47,530 bases of DNA. It comes from an alpha proteobacterium MED-G10. GTDB lineage: Bacteria; Pseudomonadota; Alphaproteobacteria; Methylaequorales; Methylaequoraceae. The position numbers were made by a program, and so were the translations under genes. This document shows, piece by piece, positions 18,689 to 29,990 of the stretch; the first letter of the stretch is position 1; every line of letters starts with the position of its first letter. The notes beneath the pieces were generated by a model. That model saw only the letters and a program-made list of their open reading frames with translations. It did not search any database and was not told the DNA's origin. The stretch spans positions 1-47,530 of the forward strand of contig NTKR01000004.1 of NCBI GenBank assembly GCA_002457065.1, in the 5' to 3' direction.

Positions 18689-19413
18689 TAGATAATCTCT
18701 CCATAATTAATAACTCGATATTTGTTGCCAACTTTTAAAATAAGTTCTCCTGAATCATTTAAATCTGAGAATATACCCTCAACAACTTTATTGTTAATTT
18801 TAATTTTAATAACCTCACCAAAATTCTTAAAGTTATCCTTAATATCTAAGCAAGTAAATTTAGATAATATTTTTTTAAAATTAGTTAATGATTTATTCAT
18901 TTCTAATACTAAAGAAATAAAGAAATTTAATGGTTTTATGTTTTTTGAGAATTTGGAAATACACATTGTCTTGTAATTTAGATATCTAGGGGTTGAAATA
19001 AAGTTCAAACCTAAACCTATAATAATGTTCTGAATTTTATTCTCGATAATATTAGTTTCAATTAATATTCCAGCTAACTTTTTTTCATCAAAATAAATAT
19101 CATTAGGCCATTTTATTTTAAAATTTTGATTAGGAATTTTTGTTTTTATTAAGTTTAATATGATTTGAGAGAACCAAATATTGACTTTTCCAATTTCTTT
19201 CGTACTTATCTTTTGGTTAATTAAAAAAGAGCATATTAAATCACCTTTATTACTAATCCATTCTCTATTCATTCTTCCTCTTCCTTTTTTTTGCTCTAAG
19301 GTAAAAAGGGCTAAATTATTTCTTGTGTCGTTTGTTTTAATTAAATTTCTAATTTCATCATTAGTATTTAAACTTGATTTATTAAAATAAATGTCAAATA
19401 ATATTTCCTTCAT
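18688..19413 (-). CDS. birA: Biotin--[acetyl-CoA-carboxylase] ligase (no repressor domain)
   Basis: BirA activates biotin as biotinyl-AMP and attaches it to carboxylase carrier domains. The biotin-binding motif reads KKGRGRMNREW, and the catalytic block KWPNDIYFDEKKLAGILIE (residues about 100-118) is intact, with a C-terminal SH3-like end. The length of 241 residues lacks the N-terminal winged helix of E. coli BirA (321 residues), so it should be a ligase only, without repressor activity on biotin genes. This agrees with the distant, independently placed bioB near 43.4 kb. Located 4 nt after nuoN and overlapping coaX by 1 nt. Confidence 0.93.
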   Translation of the reverse strand: MKEILFDIYFNKSSLNTNDEIRNLIKTNDTRNNLALFTLEQKKGRGRMNREWISNKGDLICSFLINQKISTKEIGKVNIWFSQIILNLIKTKIPNQNFKIKWPNDIYFDEKKLAGILIETNIIENKIQNIIIGLGLNFISTPRYLNYKTMCISKFSKNIKPLNFFISLVLEMNKSLTNFKKILSKFTCLDIKDNFKNFGEVIKIKINNKVVEGIFSDLNDSGELILKVGNKYRVINYGEII

Positions 19414-19417
19414 TAAT

Positions 19418-20845
19418 TTATTTCAATGCAAAGAGTGATAAAGTAATTGATGCGCACAAATTTAAAAAGAATTGTGGATATAAAATAACAGTTAAATTAA
19501 AAAATGATAATAATGTCATAAGAAGTTTTGATTGAGGGTTTGTAAGCAAATCAAGTTCATCAGTTGGTGAATCAAAAAACATAGATTTAATTAATCTTAT
19601 ATAATAAAAAGCAGCTATTACCGATGTTACGACAGCAATTATTGCTAAAAAGAATAAATTATTATCAATTACAATATTTAAAACCAGTAACTTACCAATA
19701 AAACCTGCTAATGGCGGAATTCCTGCCATAGAAAAAAAAATAATAGCTAAGCAACCTGCAATAACTGGTTCAGTTTTATACAGCCCTGACAAATCTTTAA
19801 TTTTAGTAACGTTAATTTGGTCTCGTCTCATATTCAAAATAAATAAAAAGACGCCTAAATTCATAGTAAGATAAAAAATTAAATAAATACAAATCGCAGT
19901 AATTCCATCCTCAGATCCTGGAACTAATGCCATTAAAATAAAACCTATATGATTGATTGTACTATAGGCCATTAATCGTTTTAAATCATCTTGCTTTAGT
20001 GCGCCCAATGAGCCAATTATCATTGAAGCAATTGAAAGTATGATTATTATTTTCCCCCAATCAATAATAATCTCACCAAATGGATAAACTAGTAATCTTA
20101 TCAAAACTGCAAAAACTGCTATTTTTGGTGCTGTAGATAAAAATGCAGTAACGATTGATGGGGCTCCTTGATACACGTCTGGTGTCCACATATGAAAAGG
20201 TGCAGCTGAGATTTTCAAAGATAAAGAAACTAAAATAAAGATTAAACCTATTATCAACAATGTAGGTAAATTATATTGATCTGATATAAATTGACTAATT
20301 TCTGAAAAGTTTGTGGATCCAATAATTCCATAAATTAAACTTGAACCAAATAGAAAAATACAAGTCGAAAGACTACCAATAACAAAATATTTCACTCCTG
20401 CCTCAGATGAGTTAAAGTCATCTTTGGAAAAAGACACTAGGATATATAAAGCTAAACTTTGAAGTTCGAGTGAAACAAAAAGTGACAACAAATCGTTAGA
20501 TGAAACCATTAACATCATTCCAATAATGGCGATTAATGTAATCAACAAAAATTCAGGTCTTTGAAGAGATATTTCATTTTTTACTATCAAATAGAAATAT
20601 ATTACAAGACCTGCACTGATTAAAATAATTGATTTTAGAAATGAGCCAAAAGAATCTATTACAAAAAAAGAATTAAAGATTTCTTCGAACAGAAAAATAT
20701 CTTTCAGGACAAAAAATTGTGTTAAAAATATAAGTATTAATGAGAGATATCCTACTATAATATGAGAGTTTTTTTTTAAAAAAACTGATATGATCAAGAT
20801 CACTAAGAAGCCCAGGGACATAAATATTTCAGGAATAAAAATCAA
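19418..20845 (-). CDS. nuoN: NADH-quinone oxidoreductase subunit N
   Basis: An antiporter-like proton-pumping membrane subunit of Complex I, 475 residues with about 13-14 predicted helices. Conserved features are the membrane glutamate in SLELQSLALYILVSF, the lysine-containing AAPFHMWTPDVYQGAP, and KQDDLKRLMAYSTINHIGF. The start appears to be TTG at 20845, with AAGGA in the preceding 13 nt; the next ATG is nine codons on and would cut into the first helix. It is the last gene of the nuoA-N set and runs straight into birA after 4 nt. Confidence 0.95.
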   Translation of the reverse strand: MIFIPEIFMSLGFLVILIISVFLKKNSHIIVGYLSLILIFLTQFFVLKDIFLFEEIFNSFFVIDSFGSFLKSIILISAGLVIYFYLIVKNEISLQRPEFLLITLIAIIGMMLMVSSNDLLSLFVSLELQSLALYILVSFSKDDFNSSEAGVKYFVIGSLSTCIFLFGSSLIYGIIGSTNFSEISQFISDQYNLPTLLIIGLIFILVSLSLKISAAPFHMWTPDVYQGAPSIVTAFLSTAPKIAVFAVLIRLLVYPFGEIIIDWGKIIIILSIASMIIGSLGALKQDDLKRLMAYSTINHIGFILMALVPGSEDGITAICIYLIFYLTMNLGVFLFILNMRRDQINVTKIKDLSGLYKTEPVIAGCLAIIFFSMAGIPPLAGFIGKLLVLNIVIDNNLFFLAIIAVVTSVIAAFYYIRLIKSMFFDSPTDELDLLTNPQSKLLMTLLSFFNLTVILYPQFFLNLCASITLSLFALK

Positions 20846-20854
20846 AACAAATCC

Positions 20855-22336
20855 TTAAAAAATTGAAATTGGATATAATTGTATAATTCTATTAAGTGAT
20901 GATGAAGTATAATCAAGTAATAAATTAGGTTTCAACCCAATTATGAAAATCACAATAGTCAAAATCGAGTAAGTAACAAGTTCATAAATATTTAACTTTT
21001 CACTTTTCTTTTCTATATTAGGATTAGTCACACCAAGAAAAACTCTTTTATATAAAATTAGCATATATGAAGCCGCTAAAATAACACCAGTTGCTGACAA
21101 AAAAGCAACAGTCGTACTTTTACTGAAAACTGACATCAACGTTAAATACTCACCTACAAAACCAGATGTTCCTGGAAAACCAATTGCCCCTAAAGTAAAA
21201 ATCAAAAAAAAGACTGAAAATCTTGACATTCTATTACCTAAGCCACCGAAAAAATTTATCTCTTTTGTTTTATATCTATTATAAATTGATCCTATTGCAA
21301 AAAACAAAGCTCCAGAGATTATTCCATGAGAAACCATTTGAATAATAGCTCCATGTAACCCTTGCATATTAGATGAAAAAATACCTAATGTTACAAAACC
21401 CATATGAGCTACTGATGAATAAGCAATTAATTTTTTCATATCATCCTGAACAAGAGCTATTAATGAAGTATAAATAATTGCAATTACTGATAAGAAATAA
21501 ATAAACGGTGTAAAAAAAATAGACGCATCTGGAAGAATTGATAAATTAAACCTTATAAAACCATATCCACCAAGTTTCAAAAGAATACCTGCAAGAATTA
21601 CCGAACCCTCTGTTGGGGCTTCAACATGCGCATCTGGCAGCCAGGTATGAAAAGGCCACATTGGAATTTTTACTGCAAATGAAGCAAAAAAAGCTAGCCA
21701 CAACCAAATCTGAATGTAAAATGGTAACGAGAAATCAAATAATCTTGGTATACTTGTTGTCCCATATTCTTGGTATAAAAAAATGATTGCTATTAGCATC
21801 AAAACAGATCCTAATAGAGTATAAAGAAAAAATTTGTAGGCTGAATATATTCGTCTCTCACCTCCCCAAAAACCAATAATTAAGTACATTGGAATAAGAA
21901 TTGATTCAAAGAAAATATAGAAAGAAAATAAATCAATTGAGCTGAATGTACCAATTAAAAATGATTCAAGTAATATAAAGGAGGCCAAATACATCCTCAT
22001 ATTTTTTTTTGATTGAGGATAAATAAAGATTATACAGAGTAAGATTAAAAAAGTTGATAAAACAATAAATGGCATTGAAATACCATCAACACCAAGAGAA
22101 AACTTTAAATTGTCACTATTAAACCAGCCAAATGAATTTACAAATTGAAAATGGGGTATATCTTTATCGAAGTTATAAGGAAGATACAATGAAAGTAAAA
22201 AGTTACTTCCAGATGTCCATAGTGCAGATCTTTTTGATTGAATCGAAAAATCATCATTCTCAGATGATAAAAGAATAAAAATCAAACCAATTAGTGGGAT
22301 ACAAATTAAAATTGGTAATATTGGAAGATTTAGCAT
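20855..22336 (-). CDS. nuoM: NADH-quinone oxidoreductase subunit M
   Basis: The second antiporter-like subunit of the Complex I membrane arm, 493 residues and about 14 helices. Marker segments are FFESILIPMYLIIGFWGG with the essential glutamate, MWPFHTWLPDAHVEAPTEGS, QDDMKKLIAYSSVAHMGF and SHGIISGALFFAIG. Length matches the family (about 500). The start ATG shares one base with the nuoL stop, and nuoN follows after 9 nt, so L, M and N are almost certainly made from one transcript. Confidence 0.97.
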   Translation of the reverse strand: MLNLPILPILICIPLIGLIFILLSSENDDFSIQSKRSALWTSGSNFLLSLYLPYNFDKDIPHFQFVNSFGWFNSDNLKFSLGVDGISMPFIVLSTFLILLCIIFIYPQSKKNMRMYLASFILLESFLIGTFSSIDLFSFYIFFESILIPMYLIIGFWGGERRIYSAYKFFLYTLLGSVLMLIAIIFLYQEYGTTSIPRLFDFSLPFYIQIWLWLAFFASFAVKIPMWPFHTWLPDAHVEAPTEGSVILAGILLKLGGYGFIRFNLSILPDASIFFTPFIYFLSVIAIIYTSLIALVQDDMKKLIAYSSVAHMGFVTLGIFSSNMQGLHGAIIQMVSHGIISGALFFAIGSIYNRYKTKEINFFGGLGNRMSRFSVFFLIFTLGAIGFPGTSGFVGEYLTLMSVFSKSTTVAFLSATGVILAASYMLILYKRVFLGVTNPNIEKKSEKLNIYELVTYSILTIVIFIIGLKPNLLLDYTSSSLNRIIQLYPISIF

Positions 22337-24258
22337 TAAAAAATATAGGTATATAGACTAATTAATAAGGTTAAACCAATTATAATTGATAAAACATAAT
22401 GATATAAAAAACCAGATTGAACTTTTGCAACAACTCCACTAAAAGAAGAAACAAACCTGCTCAACCCATTAGGACCTAAGTTATCAATCAAATCTTTATC
22501 GACTGATTTCCAAAATCCATTTCCAAGATAAAAAGCTAAAAAAACAAATGTTTTTTGATAAATTTCATCAATGTACCATTTATTTTTAAAGAATTTATAT
22601 ATCATATTTAACCTACTTTTAATTTTTGGCAAAAAACTTACAAGAGAGAAATATGTAATGTAAGAAATTATAGCACCAATTAAGATTACTATTAATGGAA
22701 GTTTTTTAAAAAATGTTGGTACATTTTCATAAATGTAGTTTTGATCTGTAACTTTATTAACGTATAAAACATCAGACCATAAATTTAAATAATCGATACC
22801 TATAAACATTGAATGGCAAAACATTCCAAAAAAGATGGCAAAAACAGATAAAATGGCAAGAGGTATCATCATTATAACTGGCGATTCATGTATATGAGCT
22901 ATTACTTTTTCATCAGCCATACTTTTTCTGTGAAATACATAAATTATTAATCTCATTGAATATAAGGTAGTTAATAATACAACAGTGATACCTACCAAAA
23001 AAGCATAAAAGCTTAAAGATGAATCACCTAAATATAATATCTCTAATATTAAGTCTTTAGAGAAATATCCACTAAAAAATGGAATTCCAACAAGTGATAA
23101 GGATCCTATAATCATTGTTAAATAAGTAAGCGGAATTTTATTATAAAGACCTCCCATATTCTTAATATTCTGCTCATCCGACATTGAATGAATTACAGAT
23201 CCCGCTCCTAAAAAAAGTAAAGCTTTAAAAAAAGCATGAGATAATAAATGAAAATAAGCAGATGTGTAAGCAGACGCTCCTACAGCCATAAACATATAAC
23301 CTAATTGACTGCACGTAGAATAAGCTATAATTTTTTTAATATCATTCTGAAAAACAGCAACTGATGCTGCAAAGATACAAGTTAAACATCCAACTATTAG
23401 AATAAAATCACCTGCAAAAGTTGATGCTTCTATAAGAGGTGACATTAAGATAAGCAGATAAACTCCAGCTGTAACCATTGTTGCAGCATGAATTAATGCA
23501 GAAACTGGTGTTGGTCCCTCCATTGCATCTGGCAACCACGTGTGAAATCCAAACTGAGCAGATTTCCCCATACAACCAATGAATAGAAGAAGGCTTATTA
23601 GAGTTATGGAATGTACCTTTAAACCAATAAAATCAAAATATGTATCTGAATAAGAGTTTACCAAAATCATAATTTCATTTATATTTAAGGTTCCAAATAC
23701 TACAAAAATTGTAAATAATGCCATCAGCAAGCCAAAGTCTCCTACTCTGTTAACAACAAAAGCTTTTATTGCAGCAGAATTTGCTGAATCTTTATAATTC
23801 CAAAAACCAATAAGGAGATACGAGGTCAAACCAACACCTTCCCAACCTAAGAACAGTTGAAGTAAATTATTTGAAGACACTAAAAGTAACATAAAAAAAG
23901 TAAAAAGACCTAAATAGCCCATAAATACAGAGATTTTTGGATCTTTTTTCATATAGCCAACTGAATATATATGAATTAATGTCGAAACAAAATTAACCAT
24001 TAAAATCATTGATGCACTAAGAAGGTTTAGTTGTATCGCCCAATCAACACTAAAACTTCCAGAATTAATCCAATTAGTAAAAATAATAAAAGATTCGCTA
24101 TTAAGTTTAAAAAAATAAAAAGAAAGAATCGAAGAAATTGTGCTTAAAGACATAAACACACATGACATATAAGCTATTTTTTTACTTGCTAAGTAATCTT
24201 TGAAAAAAACACAAAAAAAGTAACTTAAAAGTGGCAAAAATATTGAAAGAAAAAACAA
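22336..24258 (-). CDS. nuoL: NADH-quinone oxidoreductase subunit L
   Basis: The distal antiporter-like subunit of Complex I with the long lateral helix at its C-terminus, 640 residues. Conserved parts are LFLGWEGVGLTSYLLIGFW, AFVVNRVGDFG, GKSAQFGFHTWLPDAMEGP, VSALIHAATMVTAGVYL, and KKIIAYSTCSQLGYMFMA. The start is TTG at 24258, preceded by AAGGA 7 nt away, directly after the nuoK stop; no ATG sits near. The order K-L-M-N is standard. Confidence 0.97.
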   Translation of the reverse strand: MFFLSIFLPLLSYFFCVFFKDYLASKKIAYMSCVFMSLSTISSILSFYFFKLNSESFIIFTNWINSGSFSVDWAIQLNLLSASMILMVNFVSTLIHIYSVGYMKKDPKISVFMGYLGLFTFFMLLLVSSNNLLQLFLGWEGVGLTSYLLIGFWNYKDSANSAAIKAFVVNRVGDFGLLMALFTIFVVFGTLNINEIMILVNSYSDTYFDFIGLKVHSITLISLLLFIGCMGKSAQFGFHTWLPDAMEGPTPVSALIHAATMVTAGVYLLILMSPLIEASTFAGDFILIVGCLTCIFAASVAVFQNDIKKIIAYSTCSQLGYMFMAVGASAYTSAYFHLLSHAFFKALLFLGAGSVIHSMSDEQNIKNMGGLYNKIPLTYLTMIIGSLSLVGIPFFSGYFSKDLILEILYLGDSSLSFYAFLVGITVVLLTTLYSMRLIIYVFHRKSMADEKVIAHIHESPVIMMIPLAILSVFAIFFGMFCHSMFIGIDYLNLWSDVLYVNKVTDQNYIYENVPTFFKKLPLIVILIGAIISYITYFSLVSFLPKIKSRLNMIYKFFKNKWYIDEIYQKTFVFLAFYLGNGFWKSVDKDLIDNLGPNGLSRFVSSFSGVVAKVQSGFLYHYVLSIIIGLTLLISLYTYIF

Positions 24259-24262
24259 GTCT

Positions 24263-24565
24263 TTATCCTTTAAGTCTGCTTATTGTATCAACGCTTATCG
24301 AATTGGATTTTTTAAAAAAAATTGTAAGAATTGCTAAACCTATTGCTGCTTCAGCAGCCGCTACAACGAGAATAAATAATGAAAATATCTGACCAGATAA
24401 ATCGTTGAGATAATTAGAGAATCCTATAAAATTTATATTTGCTGAAAGCAACATTAGTTCTATAGACATCAAAATGGTTATAAGATTTTTCCTGTTAATA
24501 AATATACCCAAAAAACCTATAGAAAAGATTAAAGATGATAAAGCTAGAAAATTTAAGGATTCCAT
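24263..24565 (-). CDS. nuoK: NADH-quinone oxidoreductase subunit K
   Basis: A small three-helix subunit of the Complex I proton path, 100 residues. The two membrane glutamates known to matter in this subunit are visible in MSIELMLLSANINF and VVAAAEAAIGLAI. The gap of 24 nt to nuoJ is the largest in the whole nuoA-to-dnaE run and shows no terminator-like hairpin. Confidence 0.96.
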   Translation of the reverse strand: MESLNFLALSSLIFSIGFLGIFINRKNLITILMSIELMLLSANINFIGFSNYLNDLSGQIFSLFILVVAAAEAAIGLAILTIFFKKSNSISVDTISRLKG

Positions 24566-24589
24566 ATTATTTGCTTTTATGTGATTTAC

Positions 24590-25174
24590 TCAATTTAATT
24601 TAATTATATCTTTTTTTCTAATTTTTTTTTGATTTATTGAAGAATTTAGTTTTATCTTTGAAAGATCAGTTTGAGCCAGAACAATTGCTCCAATCATTGC
24701 TAACAATAAAAGAAAACCAGAAATCTGGAAAATTATGAAATAGTCCGTGTACAAATATAATCCTAAAAGTTTAGTATTATCAAAACCGAGATTAGTCATT
24801 TCACTAATATTAATCTTAATGTTATCAGGTATCATAATTGTATCTGAGTTATAGACCAGAAAAAGTTCTGAAATAAATATAACTATAAGAATTAAACCAA
24901 AGGGAAAATATTTTAAAAAGCCTTCCTTTAAAACTGACTCTGAAATATTCAACATCATTACAACAAACAAAAATAAAACAGCTATGGCCCCTACATAAAC
25001 TATTACTAAAGTCATTGCTAGAAACTCTGCATTCATAAGTAAAAAGATTATGGCTGAATTAAAAAATGTAAAAATCAGAAAAAGAACAGAATGGACCGGG
25101 TTATTTGAAAAAACAACAAGGAAACTTGAACAAACAATGAGAAAAGAAAAGAAGTAGAATAAATAAGTTATCAT
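24590..25174 (-). CDS. nuoJ: NADH-quinone oxidoreductase subunit J
   Basis: A five-helix membrane subunit of Complex I, 194 residues. The diagnostic third helix [16 protein letters not shown] is intact; it contains the pi-bulge region near the proton channel in known structures. The C-terminal tail is short and lysine-rich. The ATG overlaps the nuoI stop by 4 nt (ATGA), which indicates coupled translation. Confidence 0.95.
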   Translation of the reverse strand: MITYLFYFFSFLIVCSSFLVVFSNNPVHSVLFLIFTFFNSAIIFLLMNAEFLAMTLVIVYVGAIAVLFLFVVMMLNISESVLKEGFLKYFPFGLILIVIFISELFLVYNSDTIMIPDNIKINISEMTNLGFDNTKLLGLYLYTDYFIIFQISGFLLLLAMIGAIVLAQTDLSKIKLNSSINQKKIRKKDIIKLN

Positions 25175-25668
25175 AAATACCTTGATTCTCTCTCAAGATT
25201 TTTCCTTATCTCAAGTTCCCACCTATCACCATTTTCTAAAAGCTTATCTTTATTATAAATTAACTCTTCTCTAGTTTCGGTTGCAAATTCGAAATTTGGA
25301 CCTTCAACTATTGCATCAACCGGACATGACTCTTGACAGTAACCACAATATATACATTTAGTCATATCAATGTCATATCTAGTGGTTCTTCTTGAACCAT
25401 CATCTCTTGGCTCAGCTTCAATGGTTATTGCTTGAGCTGGGCATACAGCTTCACATAACTTACACGCTATGCATCTCTCTTCACCAGAATCATATCTTCT
25501 CAAAACATGTTCACCCCTAAACCTAGAACTTAAAAACCCTTTCTCAAAGGGATAATTAATTGTAACTTTTGGTTTGAAAAAATACTTTAGAGTCAAAGCC
25601 ATACCTGAGATTATTTCAACTAGAAACAACTCTTTTAATATAAATAAAAACTTATTCAATTTTTTCAT
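25171..25668 (-). CDS. nuoI: NADH-quinone oxidoreductase subunit I (2x[4Fe-4S] ferredoxin)
   Basis: NuoI carries clusters N6a and N6b that pass electrons toward NuoB. Two CxxCxxCxxxC-type motifs are complete: [12 protein letters not shown] and [12 protein letters not shown]. The N-terminal helix and [17 protein letters not shown] are typical of alphaproteobacterial and mitochondrial forms (TYKY). I chose the ATG at 25668 (165 residues); TTG codons one and two positions upstream are possible starts. It lies 9 nt after nuoH, or 3 nt if the first TTG is used, and overlaps nuoJ. Confidence 0.96.
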   Translation of the reverse strand: MKKLNKFLFILKELFLVEIISGMALTLKYFFKPKVTINYPFEKGFLSSRFRGEHVLRRYDSGEERCIACKLCEAVCPAQAITIEAEPRDDGSRRTTRYDIDMTKCIYCGYCQESCPVDAIVEGPNFEFATETREELIYNKDKLLENGDRWELEIRKNLERESRYL

Positions 25669-25677
25669 CAACAAACT

Positions 25678-26655
25678 CTATTTTAAGTAAAATAATATTA
25701 CTGAAGTAATTATAATCCAAAACAAAGATAAAGGAAGAAATAACTTCCAACCTAAACTCATTAACTGATCATATCTATATCGCGGTAAAGTTGCTCTTAC
25801 CCATAGAAAAACAAATAATAAGAAGGATACTTTTAGCAAAAACCAAATGTAACCTGGGATTAAATTAAAGAAATCATTATCAAAGGGAGGCAACCATCCT
25901 CCAAGAAACAAAATAGTTGTCATAGCGCTCATTAGAATCATATTTCCATATTCACCAAGAAAAAACAGACCAAAGGTCATAGAGGAATATTCAACGTTAT
26001 AACCTGCTACTAACTCAGACTCAGCTTCTGGCAAATCAAATGGCGCTCTGTTGGTTTCAGCAAGAGTAGAAATAAAAAAAATTACAAACATTGGAAAGTG
26101 CGGTATTGCATACCAGTAGTTCTGTTGACTCAAAACAATTTCAGATAAATTGAGACTCCCAGCAGTTAGAAGTATCGATATAATTATTAAACCAATAGAA
26201 ACCTCGTAAGAAATCATTTGTGCAGCCGATCTCAATGCACCAAGAAAAGCATAACGTGAATTACTTGACCAGCCTGCCATTATTATTCCATAAATACCTA
26301 AAGATGAAATGGCAAATATATACATAATACCTACATTTATATCAGAAAGTACTAACTTATAATCTACCGGGATAACCGCCCAACTTAAAAGCGCTAAAGC
26401 AAAAGTCAATATTGGAGAGAAAGCAAAGATAAATTTATTTGAATTTTGAGGGAATATTGTTTCTTTTGTGAGAAGCTTAATTCCATCAGCTATTGGTTGA
26501 AGTAATCCAAAAGGCCCAACCACATTAGGACCCTTCCTTAGCTGAATAGCTCCAATAACTTTTCTTTCAAAATATGTAAGATAGGCTATAAAAATCATCA
26601 AGGGGAAAATAATTAATAAAATTTTCAGAATAATAAATGTAATCTCTAAAAGCAT
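25678..26655 (-). CDS. nuoH: NADH-quinone oxidoreductase subunit H
   Basis: NuoH joins the peripheral and membrane arms of Complex I and forms the quinone tunnel entrance. It is 325 residues with about eight helices. The signature blocks [19 protein letters not shown] and [20 protein letters not shown], followed by [16 protein letters not shown], are complete. The C-terminal [15 protein letters not shown] is also characteristic. Placed 17 nt after nuoG. Confidence 0.97.
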   Translation of the reverse strand: MLLEITFIILKILLIIFPLMIFIAYLTYFERKVIGAIQLRKGPNVVGPFGLLQPIADGIKLLTKETIFPQNSNKFIFAFSPILTFALALLSWAVIPVDYKLVLSDINVGIMYIFAISSLGIYGIIMAGWSSNSRYAFLGALRSAAQMISYEVSIGLIIISILLTAGSLNLSEIVLSQQNYWYAIPHFPMFVIFFISTLAETNRAPFDLPEAESELVAGYNVEYSSMTFGLFFLGEYGNMILMSAMTTILFLGGWLPPFDNDFFNLIPGYIWFLLKVSFLLFVFLWVRATLPRYRYDQLMSLGWKLFLPLSLFWIIITSVILFYLK

Positions 26656-26672
26656 ATCACTTAAAGTTTGAC

Positions 26673-28712
26673 TTACGTTTTATAGAAATTCATTGAACAT
26701 TCTGACATAACAGGCGAATTCCTGCTAACAGAATCTGTCATATAGAAATTATTTACTGATGATGTTATTTCTGAGTTTAAGAATGCATTTTTAATTTTTC
26801 TTTCTTTTGGCAATTTACTCTCTGTTATATTATTTACTTTTGAAATATGATTAAAATTTTTAAGCATCAGCTCTCTTAACTCTTGTGGGTTACTGTATCC
26901 TAAATTAATATTAACAAACTTACTAATTTTTTTCAAAACGACTGAGAAATCGTCAACAGAAGGTAATGGCAGTTTTACTTGTCTGGATATTTGTGGTCTA
27001 CCCTCAAGGTTAACATAGATACCTTCCTTTTCTGTAAAACAGCTAATTGGTATTACTAAATCAGCTCTTTTTACAGCTCTGTCACCATGATGACCAAAAT
27101 AAACCACAAATGTCTTGTCTGGTATTCTATCGAAATCTATTTCATCTGCACTTAGAAGAAAAAGAATTTCAAACTTTTCGTTATAAATATCATCTTTGAT
27201 GGATTTATTAGAAGTATATTTCTTATTGTAAAACCCTAGATCAAGAGCACCAACTCTTCCTGAATAATTTTGCAAAATATTAAATCCGTTCCACGAAGTC
27301 TTCGAGGTAAACTTATTATGAAGCTCAAGTGAAAAGTTAAAGATACCTTCAGCATCTTTTGAACACATCGCACCTTGACCCAAAATAAATATAGGCTTTT
27401 TAGATTTCAAAAGAATGTCTTTATTTTTTTTTTCATTAAGTTTTCTTAATGAATTTGACTTAGAACCAAGTTCTATTGTTTTAAATATAGTCTTAGACTC
27501 TATCCCTACTCTAAAAATAGGGTAAGTTTTTTCAAAATTTACATATCTTTGTCTTATTCTTGATGATAAGACAGGCGCCTCTTTTTTTATATCAGCACCA
27601 ATAAGGATACAAACATCTGATTCATCAATCCCGCTTATTTTACTGTTAAAAATATATGAAGATCTCTCATTTGGAATAAAGTAAGAGTCGTCTTGTCTAC
27701 ATTCGTAATTTTTTGCATCTAAGTTATCAAGGAATAATTTAAAAGCAAATATAGATTCACAGTCTAATGAATTCCCTACAATTGAAGCAATTTTATTTTT
27801 GCTTACATTTATTATTTTATCTTTGAGTATATTAAAGACATTATCTGTCGAATCCTCTGTAAGTTTATTGTCTGCATTTCTTGAGTAGAATCTATCTATC
27901 CTTTGATGATTTAATCCATCGTATGCGAATCTAGTTTTATCAGAAATCCATTCGTCATTAATCTCTTCATTAATTCTTGGCAATACTCTTAAAATTTTGT
28001 CTCCTTTTGAGTCAATTCTTACATTACTTCCAACCGCGTCAAAAACGTCTATGCTTTGAGTCTTTTTTAATTCCCAAGGCCTTGCGAGATACTCATAGGG
28101 TTTGGATGTCAAAGCCCCCACTGGACATAAATCAATGACGTTAGCAGACATTTCAGAATCTATTGACTTTTCAAGAAAACTGGTAATTTCTGTATCCTCA
28201 CCTCTATTAAGAGTTCCAAGTTGATCGTTTCCTGCAATCTCCTCAGAAAACCTTATGCATCTGGTACAGTGTATACATCTTGTCATGTGTGTCTTTATAA
28301 GTGGACCTAAGTGTTTATCTTTAACAGCTCTTTTTTGTTCAACATATCTTCCAATACCACTACCATAAGCCATAGCTTGGTCTTGAAGATCACATTCACC
28401 ACCTTGATCACAAATTGGGCAATCAAGTGGATGATTGATAAGTAAAAACTCCATAACACCTTTTCTGGCTTTAATAACCATTTCAGTGTTGGTTTTAACT
28501 TTCATTCCATCGGCGACTGGCATTGCACAAGATGCAACAGGTTTAGCTGAATTTTCCATTTCAACAAGACACATTCTACAGTTACCAGCAATTGATAGTT
28601 TTTCGTGATAACAGAATCTAGGAATTTCAACTCCAGCTTGTTCGCAAGCTTGGATTATTGTGATACCCTCCTCAACTTCAACAGCTTTTCCATCTATAAA
28701 AATCTGAACCAT
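26673..28712 (-). CDS. nuoG: NADH-quinone oxidoreductase subunit G
   Basis: NuoG is the large iron-sulfur subunit of the peripheral arm. The N-terminal ferredoxin domain has [19 protein letters not shown]-type cysteines with CRMC. Then come the His-ligand block [17 protein letters not shown] and [16 protein letters not shown], followed by a molybdopterin-like domain without cofactor. Length 679 matches the alphaproteobacterial/mitochondrial type rather than the 900-residue E. coli form. I see no cysteine set for the extra N7 cluster. The C-terminal third is more divergent and lysine/asparagine-rich, as expected for low GC. Gaps are 2 nt to nuoF and 17 nt to nuoH. Confidence 0.96.
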   Translation of the reverse strand: MVQIFIDGKAVEVEEGITIIQACEQAGVEIPRFCYHEKLSIAGNCRMCLVEMENSAKPVASCAMPVADGMKVKTNTEMVIKARKGVMEFLLINHPLDCPICDQGGECDLQDQAMAYGSGIGRYVEQKRAVKDKHLGPLIKTHMTRCIHCTRCIRFSEEIAGNDQLGTLNRGEDTEITSFLEKSIDSEMSANVIDLCPVGALTSKPYEYLARPWELKKTQSIDVFDAVGSNVRIDSKGDKILRVLPRINEEINDEWISDKTRFAYDGLNHQRIDRFYSRNADNKLTEDSTDNVFNILKDKIINVSKNKIASIVGNSLDCESIFAFKLFLDNLDAKNYECRQDDSYFIPNERSSYIFNSKISGIDESDVCILIGADIKKEAPVLSSRIRQRYVNFEKTYPIFRVGIESKTIFKTIELGSKSNSLRKLNEKKNKDILLKSKKPIFILGQGAMCSKDAEGIFNFSLELHNKFTSKTSWNGFNILQNYSGRVGALDLGFYNKKYTSNKSIKDDIYNEKFEILFLLSADEIDFDRIPDKTFVVYFGHHGDRAVKRADLVIPISCFTEKEGIYVNLEGRPQISRQVKLPLPSVDDFSVVLKKISKFVNINLGYSNPQELRELMLKNFNHISKVNNITESKLPKERKIKNAFLNSEITSSVNNFYMTDSVSRNSPVMSECSMNFYKT

Positions 28713-28714
28713 AA

Positions 28715-29986
28715 CTAAGCTACTTTAGATTTCCTTTCGACGTTTTTTAAGATATCTTCTTTAAAATGTTTTAAAAGACCTTGAATTGGCCAAGCGGCAG
28801 CATCGCCTAACGCGCAAATTGTGTGCCCTTCAATTTGACGAGTGACTTCTTCTAATAATTCTATTTCCTTTCTTGAAACATCATTATTTACAACCCTCTC
28901 CATCATCCTCATAAGCCAACCTGTCCCTTCCCTGCAAGGAGTACATTGTCCACAAGACTCATGCTTATAAAACTCTGATAACCTAGCTATTACTTTCACA
29001 ATACTTGTTTGCTTGTTAATAACTATGATACCAGCTGTCCCTAGTCCGGTACCTAAGTTTTTAAGAGAATCAAAATCCATTAAAACATCTTCACACATAT
29101 TTTTTGGTAGGAGGGGTACTGAAGATCCTCCAGGTATAATTGCAAGCAAGTTATTCCAACCTCCAACAACATCGCCAGCATATTTTTGAATCAAATATTT
29201 CAATGGAACTCCAAGCTCTTCTTCAACATTACAAGGGTTATTTACGTTTCCAGAGATACAAAAGATCTTTGAGCCGGAATTATTCTTTGTACCGAGACTA
29301 CTAAACCAGTTGTATCCTCTCTTCATAATAGTTGGAACAACAGCTATTGTTTCGACATTATTAACTGTTGTTGGCATACCATATAGACCAACATTTGCTG
29401 GAAAAGGGGGTTTTAACCTAGGTTGACCTTTTTTTCCCTCTAAACTTTCAATTAAAGCGGTTTCCTCTCCACACACATATGCTCCAGATCCATAATGAAT
29501 GAAAACGTCAAAATCAAAGCTGCTTCCACAACAATTCTTTCCTAGGTAACCTTTTTTATAAGCTTCATCAATAGCTTTTTGTAAAATAATTGATTCATTA
29601 TAGAACTCTCCTCTTATGTAGATATAACACTTACTTGCATTAATCGCGTATCCAGCTATTAGACAGCCTTCAATTAATTTGTGAGGTTCATTTCTGATAA
29701 TGTCTCTATCTTTGCAAGTGCCCGGCTCTCCTTCATCTGCATTAATTACCAGGTAGTGCTGTTTTTTATCTCCTTTTGGCATAAAATTCCATTTCATCCC
29801 TGTAGAAAATCCAGCACCTCCACGTCCTCTAAGACCTGATTTAGTGATTTCATCAATAATGTCAACTGGAGTCTTTTTAAATATTTTCTTAATATCTTTC
29901 CAGTCTCCTCTTTTTGAAGCTTCTTCAATTAAAGGGCTTTTAAAACCATATAAATTGCTAAATATAATGTCGTTTTTTTTTATCAT
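28715..29986 (-). CDS. nuoF: NADH-quinone oxidoreductase subunit F
   Basis: NuoF is the NADH-oxidising subunit that binds FMN and cluster N3. It has the NADH/FMN glycine-rich block [13 protein letters not shown], the flavin segment [31 protein letters not shown], and the cluster ligands [15 protein letters not shown] plus a later Cys in [14 protein letters not shown]. The length of 423 residues is standard. It sits 4 nt after nuoE, its partner in the dehydrogenase module. Confidence 0.97.
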   Translation of the reverse strand: MIKKNDIIFSNLYGFKSPLIEEASKRGDWKDIKKIFKKTPVDIIDEITKSGLRGRGGAGFSTGMKWNFMPKGDKKQHYLVINADEGEPGTCKDRDIIRNEPHKLIEGCLIAGYAINASKCYIYIRGEFYNESIILQKAIDEAYKKGYLGKNCCGSSFDFDVFIHYGSGAYVCGEETALIESLEGKKGQPRLKPPFPANVGLYGMPTTVNNVETIAVVPTIMKRGYNWFSSLGTKNNSGSKIFCISGNVNNPCNVEEELGVPLKYLIQKYAGDVVGGWNNLLAIIPGGSSVPLLPKNMCEDVLMDFDSLKNLGTGLGTAGIIVINKQTSIVKVIARLSEFYKHESCGQCTPCREGTGWLMRMMERVVNNDVSRKEIELLEEVTRQIEGHTICALGDAAAWPIQGLLKHFKEDILKNVERKSKVA

Positions 29987-29990
29987 AAAT

